Assembly: GCF_030247195.1 (NCBI RefSeq)
Contig: NC_080672.1
Location: 66,567,771 to 66,631,770, forward strand
DNA length: 64,000 nucleotides
Direction of reading: 5' to 3'
Source of the DNA: Topomyia yanbarensis
Lineage: Eukaryota; Arthropoda; Insecta; Diptera; Culicidae
Shown here: positions 11,501-24,644 of the stretch, one piece after another
Layout of the letters: every line of letters begins with the position of its first letter
Position numbering within the stretch: position 1 is the stretch's first letter
The notes under the pieces: generated by a model
Told to the model about the DNA's origin: nothing
Databases searched by the model: none
Seen by the model: only the letters and a program-made list of their open reading frames with translations
Position numbers and translations under genes: made by a program

Positions 11501-13416
11501 TTTTGGGGTTTCCTTCGCGTTTTGTTTTATTTGGAGCAGGGAAAAGCCCCCTGGAGCTAGGTTTCATTCAAACCCTTTCTCCAGCAGGCATAAAACCTCC
11601 TCATCTTTTGTACCAACAGATTACAAACATCCAAATGATACATTACACAGCTTATTTCTACAACTAACACTATTACAATAATTTTGCTACTGAATAACTA
11701 AACTAGGGCTAGCTTGACAAGGAGTTAACAAACAATCGCTTAGTGACGGTACGGGAAAGATGAAAGTCAAAGACGTGGGAGCATCGGTTGAATAAACGAC
11801 ACATACTGGCGAATGGCTCATTATAGCCATAATTGGTTCTGGCGGTAGGAAGACGAAGGAATGGATGGGATTGAAGGCTACGACGACGGACGTCGAAATC
11901 CAATAACTGGAGAATATCAGGGCAGTCGATTCGTGATTGAAGAAGATCGACGATGAAAGTAGCTTTGGAAACATTCCGACGAACAGATAGGAGATCGAGA
12001 TCGATTAGCCTGCAGCGTTCCGGGTAGGACGGGAGATTTGGCGGGTCTCTCCATGGAAGTCGCCGAAGTGCGAATCGGACAAACTTGCGTTGGACAGCTT
12101 CGATGCGTTGACTATCGTTTTGGTAATAAAGTGTCCAAACAACAGCTATTCAAGCGTAGAACGAATCAAAGCACAATATAAGCAGTGCACATCAACGAAT
12201 TCTCTTGTAACACGAAAAAGAAATCCTAAGAGTTTGGAAGCTTTGGATATGGTGTATTCTACGTGTTCTTTATAGTTCAGTTTTGAATCTAGTATAACTC
12301 CCAAGTCCTTCACGGACGATTCACGATGAAGAACACTCTGAGAAATATTGTAGTCGAATCTGATCATGGAATGTTTGCGGGTGAAAGAGATGACTGAACA
12401 TTTAGAAGCATTCAGTTGCATCCTGTTGATATGACACCAATTAACGAATATGTATATCGATCTGGGACTGTAAGAATTCAGCGTCGGTGGATGTTTTAAT
12501 TAGGTGGAATAGTTTAAAGTCGTTGGCAAGTGATAATTCCATACATTTTATCGAGAGATTCAAGTCGTTGAGATAGAGCAAGAATATGAAAGGTCCAAGA
12601 TGACTACCCTGAGGAACCCCAGAGCTGGCAGTAAATGGAGAGGTCGTGCAGTCTCCGATTTTTGCAACTATTTCACGTCCAGATAGATAGGAATGAAGCC
12701 AATTCAAAAAAAGAGCCGCCGAATCCAAACCTGTCTAGTTTAGAAACAGATAACTATCTGGTGGTTGATCTTGTCGAAGGCTGCCGAAAAGTCGGTATAT
12801 ATGGCGTCTACTTGTAGTCTTGCTTGCAAGGAACGGATGATGAAGGATGTTTATGATATTAAGTTAGTAGAAGTTGATCGTTTAGGCATGAAACCGTGTT
12901 GGGTCTCGGATATGTAATCGGAGCAGTTATGGGTGATGAAATCCAGAACAATCTTTTCGAATAGCTTAGATACTGCACATAAAGAAGCTATTCCGCGATA
13001 GTTCGAGACAATGCCTTTGTCTCCTTTTTTGAAAACGGGGAAGACATAAGATTTTTTCCATAAATCCGGAAAAGTTCTTGAATGAAGAGAGAAATTGAAT
13101 AGCATTGATAAAGGAACCAGCAAACTATTAGCACAGTTTGACAATAATGACAGGATGGCAACCAATGGGAGGGCGTAGAGGAACGTTGGTGGCAGCCTCA
13201 GAGATTTGCTGGCTGCAAATGTCGAACGAGTTAGACGCTTGAATGTCATCAAGTGACATATGAGTGGGAAGTCCAGTTTCCTTTCTCTGTTCGTTGACGT
13301 GGTCCCAGAAACGTTTCGGGTTGGTTCTGAGCTTGTACTGGATGCGACTTTGGAACGCAGAGTGGATTTATTCAATCGTTTGTATCGATTGTTTAGGTGT
13401 AAGTAGTGCGATCTGA

Positions 13417-14641
13417 CGCAGTCTACTTTCTACTTCTGCCGCAGTCAGACGTACAATCGAGCCAAGTGAACAACAGGCCTCTTGATCTAGTGTGCATTGT
13501 CTCGAGAACAAAGGAAACATCGGACTATTCTTGTCATCATGAGTAAAGTTGACGAAAAAGCTCTACTCCGACCCAACGCTGCGGTCGTTGACTTTAAATT
13601 TTGTTTAAAATGACCGAGTTTTAGTGAAGTGGAATACCTTCTGAAGGTAAAAATGCAACTTAGGCTTGCGGAAGTCTTGTACCTTCAGTATCATCATCTT
13701 CGCAATGTAGTGTTAATATCATTCAACACGTTAGCACAAGCCGAGCGTTTCGTTTTGAAAAACAACTTAAAACATGTGGTTGAAAGTGACAACGTTGGAA
13801 TTAAGATTCCCGTATACATTGGGAATGATTATATAGATGTAAGGTTATATGACCTATCACCTCATACCCCTCCTGAGCCAATTGCAAAATGCATGTCGCA
13901 ATACGGAGAAGTAGAATCCGTTACACCTGATACTTGGAGAAACTTCTTCCCGGGTACTCCTAACGGCGTTTTTGTAGTGAGGATGCGGGTTGAAAGGCCT
14001 ATACCCTCCTACTTGGCATTAAAACTCAATAGTCACGGAACTACAATTATGCAAATTACGCCATGCACCCATGAGGGGCAAACTCCTACGTGCAAGTATT
14101 GTAATCAGACAGCTCATCATGGACAACCTTGCGCGGAAGATGCAGAGGAAAATGCATCTCAACCGATTGCCAACTCATCTACGGCAAACAAACCTAAACA
14201 GAGTTTTCAATACCAATGTCTGAACCACAAACGGTGGCCAAATTTGTGGCAGCTGTTCAGACCATAATGACAACCACAAAAGAATCATCCAGCACCCCAA
14301 AAGCAACTGTAAGCAACTTCGGCAACGAATGCAGTAACAATGACGACGGATTTACACTGATCAACAATAAGTGCAAGAAGCAAGGGAGAACATCTGATCC
14401 CGGACACCAAGCCAGCTTCGACCGGGACGTGAAAAACAAGAGAGAATTAAATGACCCCCCTGACGCTGTTTGTTTGAAAAAAGGTCTCCGCTCGCAATAA
14501 AAAGTTGCGCGCACGAGATCCAATTAATTAATTCTTGTTTGTATTTTTGTTTTTATTTTTCCATGCATTGAAAACGTATAAAAGATCCACGGCTCCGTTA
14601 AGCTACCGCTATGAGCCGTGTCAAATAAACGAATTAAAAAA
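13417..14641 (+). mobile_element. Half-LINE: non-LTR element with ORF1 only
   Basis: A 1.2-kb insertion bounded by a perfect 12-bp duplication and ending in AATAAACGAATTAAAAAAA. It carries a 5' leader, an ORF1 with a zinc knuckle, and a 3' UTR with a short hairpin (cggctc...gagccg, about 14591-14619). There is no ORF2: the ORF1 stop at 14498-14500 runs straight into 3' UTR. This resembles ORF1-only 'HAL1-like' non-autonomous LINEs known in other lineages. The parent appears Jockey-like from its ORF1 and tail, but I cannot name the family. Confidence 0.75.
13629..14500 (+). pseudogene. ORF1 (Gag-like RNA-binding protein) of the half-LINE, frameshifted
   Basis: The first segment (13629-14267) carries an RRM-like region (LRNVVLISFNTLAQAERFV... 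NVGIKIPVYIGNDYIDVRLYD by parts), then CKYCNQTAHHGQPC, a C-x2-C-x4-H-x4-C zinc knuckle at about 14092-14133. A frameshift near 14216-14260 moves the frame to 14216-14500, which reads a plausible ORF1 C-terminus: DGFTLINNKCKK and DDPPDAVCLKKGLRS-like residues. Upstream, stops at about 13608-13635 separate an initial ATG (13539, MSKVDEKALL) from the rest. ORF1 proteins coat LINE RNA. This one is broken. Confidence 0.7.
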
Positions 14642-14790
14642 AGTGCGATCTGAGGTGTAAAGAAGGATGCTTGTTGAATTTTTTTAATGCTTGTCGCTTA
14701 GCGCATTTATAGCGTTTTAAGGTGGAGTTCGACCATTGATTCCCAGCGTGTTTTCTTCGGAATGAATTGGTCTGTAGCATATGATTGATA

Positions 14791-15110
14791 TCGGAAAACA
14801 AAAATAATAGTGTCGAACTGTCACATTAGGCCTTTCATTTGAAACTAGGTTCGTCAAAATCAGTTCAGCCATTGCTGAGATAATTACTTGACATTAAAGT
14901 ACATACATACATACACACACATACATACAGACATTGTCCCAATTTGTCGAGTTGAGTCGATTGGTATACGAGACTCTGCCCTCCGGGCCTCGGAAAAAGT
15001 TTTCAAAGTTTGAGCGAATCCTATACATTTCTTTTGTATTGTAATATGTCATTTTTGATGCTCGTATATATCATGGTCAGGAGACGTAAACTTCACGATT
15101 TTTTCTAGGT
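14791..15110. repeat. Interspersed repeat with CATA/CACA microsatellite
   Basis: A short microsatellite (acatacatacatacacacac..., 14900-14932) sits in sequence of the type 'gttcgtcaaaatcagttcagcc ... gactctgccctccgggcctcgg', which I recognise as high-copy in mosquito genomes. Exact ends and class are not determined. Confidence 0.45.
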
Positions 15111-15267
15111 GTGAAGATACACTGTGTTATATTTCTCCCTAAAGTGAAAAAATTGGGTGAAAACCAATTTTTCTCCACAGTAAAGAGAAGATTGGGTAAA
15201 ACCACATTTGCGTCTCTGTTTTTTTGGAGCTAGCGTCAATTCAACGATGGGGTCTGTAGAGGTACGA

Positions 15268-15794
15268 TTAACCCATTCATGCCCATGTTGTTTGTGGACA
15301 ACAACGTTTTTAAACAGCTATAACTTTTGATTGAGGCGAGATTTGCTCACAAAAATAAGTAAGGCTCATTAATGTGATTATTGCCTTTAATTTGAGTACT
15401 AACATTTACAAGGATCAGCTCTAGAACTGAAGTTATTGCAATTAGTCTGATTGGATTCCGATGGAGCAGTGCTGCCAGGGATAGTTTACGTTGACGACGG
15501 AAAATGATTTTTTCATATATCTTCGTTATGGTGCAATATTATTGAAGACTGATAAAACTTATCAATTTAGACTGTCGTTGGCTACGTTTTCTACATAATT
15601 GGACTATTGTCATTATTCTAGGAGAATTGCATTGAGCATTACAAGGCAAAAATTGACCAGCTTCTAGCACTGCCATGGAAGCACCTATCTTTATGAAAAT
15701 AGGCTTTTCGTGTTTCTTGACCCAACCGTTTTCAAGGAAAAATAGTTTTGAAACCCTACATGCACTAGAAAAAAGTTGGGCATGAAAGGGTTAA
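15268..15794. mobile_element. piggyBac-type MITE
   Basis: Starts TTAA-CCCATTCATGCCCA and ends TGGGCATGAAAGGG-TTAA, giving 14-bp inverted ends with one mismatch, starting CCC, inside TTAA duplications (15268-15271, 15791-15794). Both are hallmarks of piggyBac elements. About 519 bp, no coding capacity. Confidence 0.75.
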
Positions 15795-16031
15795 TGAGCT
15801 CAACTAAATGAACTTGGAAATTATCATATAAATTATACTCAGAAACAGAAAATCTACTTACCGGACGGACAGTGGTTGTGCTCGATTAAAGAGGGTACTA
15901 AATGTAAGCCGCAAATTAGTTTCGCCTAGGCTGAATTTATATAAAATATTTCAATAGGATTATTATATCACATCGCTTTGAATACAGATGTTAATAAAAC
16001 AGAACCGTCTTCTGGAAATCGCGGTGCAATA

Positions 16032-17357
16032 GGGGAGACTGAGGAGACTTGGTCCCCGGGGAGACTGGATCCCATCATCGTAACTCAAAGGCGGATCAGA
16101 ATACATTAATCGAATATACTAGAAAGTTGCGTAGAAAATAAATGTTTTTAATGCCAAAAAAAGAAATTGGACATGTGTAACAGAATTTTTACCAATTTAA
16201 AACAAAAAATCTCAGAAGAACTAAAGAAGATTTATTTTCTAAATTTTCAAACTTTTATACAATTGATAAAATCACCCACTACATACTAAACCTTTGCATG
16301 CAGAACTACAGGAGAATATCAATTATATGAATACGTTATGATTGAGCTGATTTTTTGCGCAACTATATTTTTATTAAAGTTTGCTGAAATAGATGCTATG
16401 GGTTCACTTGATCCCTTCAAATTTGTGGAGATTTGACCCCCTTCGCCATGCTTCATACACACCACTGAACATAACCAAATTCACACGAGAAGAAAGAATT
16501 GAAGTCATTGTTGCCAGACAATAACAAAAATAATTTGTTAAAAATGAACGCTTCATCATACAGAAACTTAACTGTAATTGTTTACTGCAGTAAACAAGTA
16601 GCAACCATGCATCCCACATTTGACGTTCCCCAACCATAACAACAGACAGCTTTCAAATAATTGCATGGAGATTTAGAAAAATTCTTAAAAAAATCAGGTG
16701 GGAGATGCGTAATATGTAGTAACAAAAATAGCAATATCTAATCACAACAATCTAATCAATACCGCAATCCCATTTATAACATTGAATAAGGTAAGGTACC
16801 TATTTTTACCCTATTAGGGAGGGTACCACATAATTTCATTATTTATTAATTTTATTATTTCAGCATTTTTGCTTTGTTATTATGAGCCAATATAATAACA
16901 AAAATGTCTTGAGAATGGTGAAATTCATCTGTTTAAGCGCAGCAAAAACTCTAATCGAGTACCCCAATTATCACAATACCATTTTAGCCAATGCGTTGAG
17001 CAAATATTACAGACGCTGCTCTAATCAAAGGCTTCAGATGGTTAGGCTGATAATAGAAACATAGCAAAAATAGGCTTATTACCCTACATGCTCTTTTAAA
17101 CACGCTTTCAAAGAGGAATCAAGTGTCCCCAAATTCGGGATCGAGTCTCCACTAATCAAAGAATTTTCCATTTTTTTTTTGTTTTCCGGAAATGCTCATA
17201 GCTCAAGTCCAGTGTAATATTTCCATGCAATTTTTTTATAATTGGCGGTCATCCCTAGAAACTACATAAAACGACAAAAACTATTTAGTTTTTTTTTATC
17301 ATTTCAAAGAGTTGGATTGAAAAATAAAAAAGGGGATCAAGTCTCCTCAGTCTCCCC
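16032..17357. mobile_element. TA-flanked DNA transposon remnant with ~26-bp inverted ends
   Basis: The left end GGGGAGACTGAGGAGACTTG and the inverted right end are nearly identical over about 26 bp (one mismatch, GTCCCC versus ATCCCC). TA dinucleotides lie outside at 16030-16031 and 17358-17359. Imperfect internal copies of the 'gatc...agtctcc' motif occur. No transposase frame is visible. It hosts the MITE at 16789-17084. Confidence 0.7.
16789..17084. mobile_element. Mariner-type MITE, family M1 copy 2 (nested)
   Basis: Termini AGGTAAGGTACCTATTTTT and, inverted, GGGTAATAAGCCTATTTTT, with TA at 16787-16788 and 17085-17086. The - strand interior (ttagagcagcgtctgtaat) matches the copy at 10824-11100. 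It is inserted in the larger TA-flanked element. A short open frame inside (16882-17064) is probably chance. Confidence 0.6.
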
Positions 17358-17359
17358 TA

Positions 17360-20300
17360 CCATACACACGACATCGAAATGCAAAATAATTTGTAAGTAG
17401 GCAATTTCTTTCATGCGGTGTTCATAGTTATCCGTAGGGTCGGGGCAAACAACGCAATAAAATGCTCGCTCGGCGGTCAAATAGTTAGGACGGATTCACA
17501 AAGTCCATTATTTTCGTAATGTATAGAAATCGCATATTTTACGGAATTTAAAACAAAATCGCTGTTCAAATTCCCGCTCAGATAGGGCAAAAGTCTTGTT
17601 ATGTAGTTCAGTACTATGGCAGAAACTGTTATTCGCCTTCAAAAACTATTCCAGTTGACAATTTCGAAATGGGATCGTAGTATTGAAACGTTAAAAGTAT
17701 TCGGTATCTAAAAACACAAACAAAAAGTGTCTCACTCTTTACGCTCCTCTCCTATACAAGTTTTCGATCTGTCTAAGAAAGCAATTCAGCAACCAGCTAT
17801 GGTAAACGACGCAATTACATGAATACCTGATCATGTACGATGTACGTTCCATGATCAAGGATTTCAAAGTTAAGGTGCGGTAAAATGCTTTCCATTAGAT
17901 AAGAAATTTTTAAAATAAATTAATGGTGATAGTTGATAAGATATTTTTCCGCATATCAAATTCGTTCGCTAATCGCTGTCATTTATGAATATACCACTAC
18001 CGCTTTTCATTCCTACTTCTCACCACCCGCACAATAAACTGCTTGTTTATTTATCGAAACTGTCTGGCATTGAATAATTAAATACACGCGTGTCTCGTCG
18101 TGTATCGTCTTCGTTATCGTTTACGATGGCTTTTTTTATCATATATACGCCTCTGTCATATGGCTGTTTTGGGGACATTGCCTTGGCCTGATGCCCCATA
18201 GGCTGCATATCAAAGTTGTGTCGTGCACAGAAACAAGCTAGTATACCTTTCCGGCGTGTTTCGAAGGTGTTGTAAAAAATTAAAAAATTTCTCACAGACT
18301 ATGTGCATTTTTATTGTTGTGCCTCTGTGTGTACAAAGAACGTTGATACTTGTTAGTATTCCCAATAAGTTCCTACATATGTAGATCATTGTATGGCGTA
18401 TTGAATGTCTAACGACTGTCTCAGACGTGTCAGAGGTAATCGGTGGCCTTGAAAATATGTAATAAAGAAATTGCGGTGAATATTGACAAAAGGCTACTAT
18501 TCAATAGCCAACGTACACTGGATCCTTTTTTACGTGACAGATGCATGCGTGCGCGCATGGGGATAATGTTTCAAACTTTCCCACTTGTCCAACAAACCGT
18601 TCAACGGATATCTATTCATTTAACAGGAGTCAATTCGTTAGCTTAAGGGAGCCGGGGGTCTTTTATACATATACTATATGTAAAAAAAAATCATTTAAAT
18701 TCGATTGAAGAAATTATAATATGCAGTTGTCAGTTTTAAGAAATGCATTGGCAATCATATATATCATTTAAACGCGGGTTTCAGTACCTAAAATGTACAG
18801 TTTATTCATCATTAAAAATAGCAACGAAGCTGCTGGTAAAAGATTATGATCTCAGTCATCACAGGTATTATCGGGATTCAGTCGTCTTCAGATAAGTGTT
18901 ATCAAGGTGCGTAGGAATATTTGGATTAGGTCTTATATCAGGGTCAAATACCGGTTTTTGGTCAATTCAAATTTTATTTCCAACAACCTATCATGTAATC
19001 ATTTTTCATCCTCTGAGCCACATAATCCTAACAAAAACTACCTGAGTAATAAAATCATATGAGCTCACAGTCCAAAATAATCATGAAGCCTATGATTACG
19101 TTAATTTATTCTATTAAATATGCCCTGTATTCGTATTGAACATGATAGCACATTCTGGTAGCTTTAAAATGCGTAGTAGATAGTTATGATCACGTTATAA
19201 CAAATGCCAGTACGCGAAGGTGAAGGCAACCATGACGGTCTCTTGGTTTTGAATGTCGATGCGCCTATTATACGGTTGGTACGTGCAAATGTTTTTGGTT
19301 TGACGGTGATCAAAATGCAATTTAACCAACCAAATAGGTAGGCAAAGGTGGTTTGCTAATGGTTTCCGCTGGTTGTTTCGTGTTTTTGTTGTGCCAAGAT
19401 CAAGTTCAGTCTCCGATGCTAGTCGATATTATGCGAAGTGCACGTACGGATGTAAACTTTGCGTAGCCACAAGCTTAGGGTGACAGAAATAATTGTAGCT
19501 AAACGGCCGTAATACGTACAACAATATAATTTTCGTCCCGGACTAAACAAACAGTTAACTTCAAAAACAATCTGTATTTGTTTTCAGATACAATATTTTT
19601 GTTTAACTTCGGATAGAAAAACATTCAATCATAGCATCCATTCTGAGGTATGCATTTTTGATTTTTTAAATCTGCAAACAGTTAGCTTTAGTGGAATGTA
19701 ACAAGTTGTCGTATATCAGATGCTTCATGTCGTGAACCCTTGCCAATTTGTAAATTATTTCTTTTAAAATTAAAGAAAAAGCTATTGCATAAAAACGTTT
19801 CCAATTTAAATCTAGTGAGAAATTTTATGAAAATTTACTTTTCTTTAAAACCGCTAATGTTAAAATCTATTTATGTCTCGAAAACAAGACCCTGTTAACG
19901 TAACTCTCCTTTACGTTTCTAAAAGTATTTTCCACTCAGAGTTTTTGGGTAGTGTGCAGTTTGTTCACAGAATTGACACATGGCAATCTGAGCCTCACAA
20001 GTAAACAGTGTAGTCTGAGCATAAGGAACCATGAGCCAGGATTTCAAATGAAGGCATTTAGCAGATTAACAGCATTTTATTTATTCTAGCTCTGTTGTCT
20101 GTACTCGTACTTCCGTGTATAATATTCTGTATATCGACATTAATTTTGTAATTGAATTTATGGTACACACATAATGTTTTCTGCCATTTCTTTTCTTTTT
20201 TGCATCTTTTGCCGAAATTTCTACCGCTGATCGTCGGCTGTGTTAATATACAAATAAATGGTGCTCAGTGTTTTCTGCGGCAACTAATATTACCGTCAAA

Positions 20301-20506
20301 TAGGGTGACTTGCTGATATGAAATTTTTCTAGTGAAAGCGAGGCTAGCTTGTAACAACGGTTGGCATGTGAAATGCAAAAGAATGAGATCGTTCCAGATA
20401 ACTACATATACACTACAATACATACACTCATCAAACCGAGTCAGTTCGTAACTGACTATCAGATGTCTCTTATCCAAACCTAGGTCGAATTATTTCAAAA
20501 ATGATC
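17360..20506. other. Unassigned AT-rich intergenic sequence
   Basis: No open frame above about 80 codons with a recognisable domain, and no clear inverted ends by eye. Probably old repeats and intergenic DNA. Confidence 0.4.
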
Positions 20507-20510
20507 TTAA

Positions 20511-21400
20511 CAGTTATGTGTCCAACAAAAAAAACACCTTTAACAGGCCAACGAGGGTACCCGGGTACCCACAAATTGAAATGCTCATAACTATGGCCTC
20601 CCTCAACCGATTTGGACACTTTTAGATATTTTGGATTCAGAAACTCGTCCACTTTTTAATTCTGTACAATAGAACCGGAATAATGGATTTGGTTTTTGGT
20701 AATCCGGATTTTCCGGAGTAATGTTCCAGTACTAGGATATGATTTGTAAATTTTAATAATGTACTAGCAATATGAGTATTAAAACTCTTCAAATTGTCTC
20801 GGAAGTCTGTTTTTTATTGTTACGGGACCCTATGGCAATTTGAAAAATGGAATTGGAATGGAATGGCCACTCACGGCCCCACGGGAACCTGCTCCGGAAT
20901 GTCCGTTCCGGGGTCAAATCACCAAATGGTTCCAAAACCACGAGATACAGCCTACTGATGCAATTCCAAGAATTTTGATACCCATATTGCTAGTATTCCA
21001 TTGAAGTTCACAAATAGTACCCCAGCACTGGAACCTGCTTCCGGAAACCCGGACTCCCGGGAACCGAATGAAGTAACCCGATTCATTTTTCCAAGTCCAA
21101 AAGTGGATGAGTTCCTGAATCCAAAACGGCCAAAAGTATCGAAATCGGTTAGATATTACCTTAGTTACGGGCATTTTAGTTCTGTGGGTACCCTCGTCGG
21201 CCTGTTACGTAGTAAAAAAATTCAGGAGCCCCACCTCACTCCCACCCTTACTATATCAACAATATTATTAACCCAAAAGCTTGACTTAGTGAAGTTCTAA
21301 GATGTCACAAAGTTTCAATTTCCAGCTATGGATAAAACATAGGAATTTAATCAATTGAAACTTAAAAAGGTACCCGGGTACCGCGTCGGACACACAACGG
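20511..21400. mobile_element. TTAA-type non-autonomous element, family P1 copy 1
   Basis: Almost the same sequence as 53581-54481. Ends are CAGTTATGTGTCCAACA on the left and, inverted, CCGTTGTGTGTCCGACG on the right. TTAA precedes the left end (20507-20510); the right flank is TAAA, probably a mutated copy. Both arms carry the palindrome GGTACCCGGGTACC (20567-20580 and 21369-21382). The TTAA target suggests piggyBac relatives. Open frames in it are not coding. Confidence 0.65.
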
Positions 21401-24400
21401 TAAAGGAAGCCAGGAACGCCCGCTTGTTGCTAGGCACCGACGCGCTTGTTTACATTGTGAAAAAATGTAATTTGAAGTGAAAATTTAAACGCACAAATGA
21501 GTTTTCGGACATTTTCCTTCGGTTACCTACACAGTAGCAGAAAATTTGAAGTTTTGTTAGTAAACGATTAAAGTTTCGCGGGTGTTTTTTGCAGTGGTGT
21601 GAGATAAAAGTGCATTTGAAAAAGTGCAATAAAAATGGGAAGAAGAAAAATAAGAGTGTTTCGAAAAGAAACCCCCCAAGTGAAGAGGGGTGATATTTTC
21701 GCACAAAATAAGAACTACAGATGGCAATTCGTCAAAAACTACAAGAACTACAGACGGCATTCCGTCAATCAACCCGATTGCATAGGAAAATTGTCTAGCT
21801 TCCTCAGTAGCAGATACATGGTTAGGCAGGGGAGAGGGGTGTGTGGCGTAGGAGCTGTGTTGTGGCACGTTTGTATAATGTCCGAGTAATTCTAAATGTA
21901 TTCGATTTTTGGCAAAATAGACTCTATTTGAAAGTAAATACTTTCCTAACTCCCGATAAAAATGAAGTTTATGTAAGTTGATTGCCTTCGATGAAAAAAA
22001 ACAATGCGGTGGAAACAACAACGTTTTTACGATGATATCCGTATTACAAATTGAATGAGATGCAATCTCACTCAATACCAGTTTTGAATTGTAGATTGAT
22101 TGAATTTAAATCGCATCTCGAGGGATCAATTCTGAACGTTTTGTCTGCGATGAAAACTGAATCAACGATGTAGGGTGTTGAACATATTTTCACTCTATTC
22201 CTATTTTCACTCTAACCTCTTGACGCGAACAAAATAAAATTATGACGCTAGTATAAATATTTAATTTAATTTTAGGTCGTTGAGCATGGAAACAATATTT
22301 ATTCTTTTTTTTTTAAACAGCATTTTAGAGATTTTTCGAAAAATACTTTTTTACTTCTTTTAGTTATTGGTATAGTTATCTTCAGAGAAAATCATGCGAT
22401 CAATTCAATTAATAAAGAGTTCAAAAGACGTCGATGTGCTCTTTCCAAAAATATTTAAAATACAAGCGTTACAAGCGACCAAAGTAGAAGTAAAAAAATA
22501 TATGTTTTTTAAACGGTTGAAAATTATACTTGCTAACATTCGGTCGCGTGAAACCCTAATATCTATGCAAATTGCACATTTTTGGAAAGTGCAAGACTGT
22601 ACGTCTGTTACGTCAATCGGATGATTTGACGAGATATAGACAAACAACTACAAGGAATGCAATGCAATGCAAAATTGCTTTGGAAAATACTTTGTTTCCT
22701 GCCTTATCATTTGTAAACTAGTGTTATAATCCATAAACTATAAAGTTACAAATTTTTCACAGCTACATACTTGAGTTTGCCATTAAACCTACAATAATAT
22801 AGAATCAAATTTTATGGCTATTACTATCTACACATTTTTAGGACTCAGTATCAGAGCTTTTGGCTCAAATGGCTATTTCTCCCAATTTAGAGCTTAGGCA
22901 GAGCACAAATCCAACTGGTGAAGGCTCAAAATCAGAGTTAAAAATAATCGAAGCTCTTATTGACGGCTGAAAATCAGAGGTGGGTAAGAAAACCAACCGG
23001 TCCGTACATTCACCGGCACGGTTGTCAAAATCTCAATACGTGTAAACGAGTGATGCACATCGTATTCGGTTTTGATTTCGTTCACACGGCAAACGAAGTC
23101 AAAACCTCAACCGAGTCTCAGTTTCTAAAACCAAACCGAGTCACTCAGTGTCGTTTACATGTGTGCACGAGTTTCTACTTGTGTTGATGTATTCTTAGCA
23201 GCGGTTTCGGTTCGGCTTTTGAAAACCGAACCTGGTTTTTTTCTATACACGGTGAAAGAAGAAGCATTAAATACGTGTGCAGTGCTGCCGAATAGACAAC
23301 TGGATTGAGATCAATTAGTTGTTGAGAGTCGATGGGGCAATTTCGAAATGGCTGGTTCTGAGCAATTGTTAACAGTTCAACAATTGATGTTTGTTTCAAT
23401 GCTGAAAATCAAGATGGCGTACACCAAACTAAAATAAAAAACGCTACCTTGTCTTGGCGAATAATTGCATGAAACCGAGAAATGTAGATATATTTGATTC
23501 GGCAAAATTATCTAGAGCATATAAATTGATGTTAATGTGAAAATGTTTAAATTGGAATTAAAGAAAACAATGAAATCAGCAAAGTCAATGAAAGAACAAA
23601 AATAATAAAATCCATTAAATTAATGAAATCAATAACTTCACATTCATTCAAAGAGGCCTGTTGTATTTATATCGTCAATAGTCGTATCAATGAAATCTAA
23701 TCCATGTCTGGTTGTGCTGGTTAGGTGATTCTCGAATAATCTCGAGCACATACTCACATTACGTATACATATATCCTTATTATTACTGTATGGCGTATCG
23801 TATTGGAAACTCACTGTTAAACGATTAGGTCCTTATTTACTGAGTGCTGGTAAAACATATTTCTGTTATTGTTGCTGTTACTGTACATCGTTTTGACACA
23901 TTATGGAGGTTCTCTAGAAGGTTTGGTCGCGAGCATTCGAGTTAAGAGAAAACTACCACTCAATCATTCAATTAGTAAAAAAAACTTAATTCATTGAGAA
24001 CAGCAACCAACTAACGAATAGCAAGAACACTTTCATTTAATAGACCGCCGTTGGAAACTATGCTTCTTTAAGGAATATATATTTCCGGCGATAGCAGTCG
24101 ATGTGTGTATACAAATCTACTACAGAACAATTAAATCTAAAAAAAAATGCGCAAACATTCGAGTGAAAAAAAGTTATTCACATTGTCACAAATTGTCTGT
24201 CTCATTACAACAAAACATATAAAACGACCTTTAATCATTAATGTGGATATTGGACCATACTGTAACTATGCTAGTTGTTAAATCATCATGAATAGTCCAT
24301 AATTTTTAATATAATTCTGCCATTTTGAATTTCTAATTTATGACGCATTTCAAGTTTCGTTTCCTTGGAATTAAATTCCTATTTAAATATGCATGCTTTT

Positions 24401-24640
24401 AAATGCTAAATCGTCGTAAAAATAACACCATATTGGGATGCAAATTGGCGACGAATAACAATTTTCAAGCTCTAGACAACTTTTTGGTATCAAAAATACC
24501 CTTGTTTCATAATTTTTTTACCATTAAAACGTTATTGAACGCTAGTAGTATTGAATATAGCTCGCCATATCAGATTTTAAATTACGACAGGTATCAATTT
24601 GCGATCTTTTGACATATTTCTTATATTAAAAATGTCCAGC
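21401..24640. other. Unassigned sequence
   Basis: An 84-codon open frame at 21635-21889 (+) begins with a basic stretch, MGRRKIRVFRKE, and follows a leader-like segment, but it has no domain I recognise. 22960-23210 is rich in 'aaccgagtc/aaacgaagtc' motifs in both orientations. No gene is supported. Confidence 0.4.
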
Positions 24641-24644
24641 CTAG

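Larger units (their letters stand above)
13405..14653. repeat. 12-bp target site duplication of the half-LINE
   Basis: AGTGCGATCTGA occurs at 13405-13416 and 14642-14653. The first copy abuts the 5' end of the + strand element, the second follows its A-rich tail (ATTAAAAAAA). The host LINE frame reads continuously when one copy is removed. Confidence 0.9.
11500..14790 (-). mobile_element. Jockey/CR1-group LINE remnant, interrupted by a half-LINE
   Basis: Reverse transcriptase on the - strand. Upstream part at 14790-14654: SNSTLKRYKCAKRQALKKF. It then jumps over 13417-14653 and continues at 13416 with LHLNNRYKRL. Next come a frameshift, FPVFKKGDKGIVSNYRGI (13050-12990), TQHGFMPKRST (12895), SSGVPQGSHLGPFIF (12620), a damaged active site LANDFKLF in place of ADD (12525), and a C-terminal DLGVILDSKL region (12300). 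The 3' UTR ends near 11500; exact ends are not resolved. The endonuclease is absent, so the copy is 5'-truncated or replaced at 14790. Confidence 0.8.
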
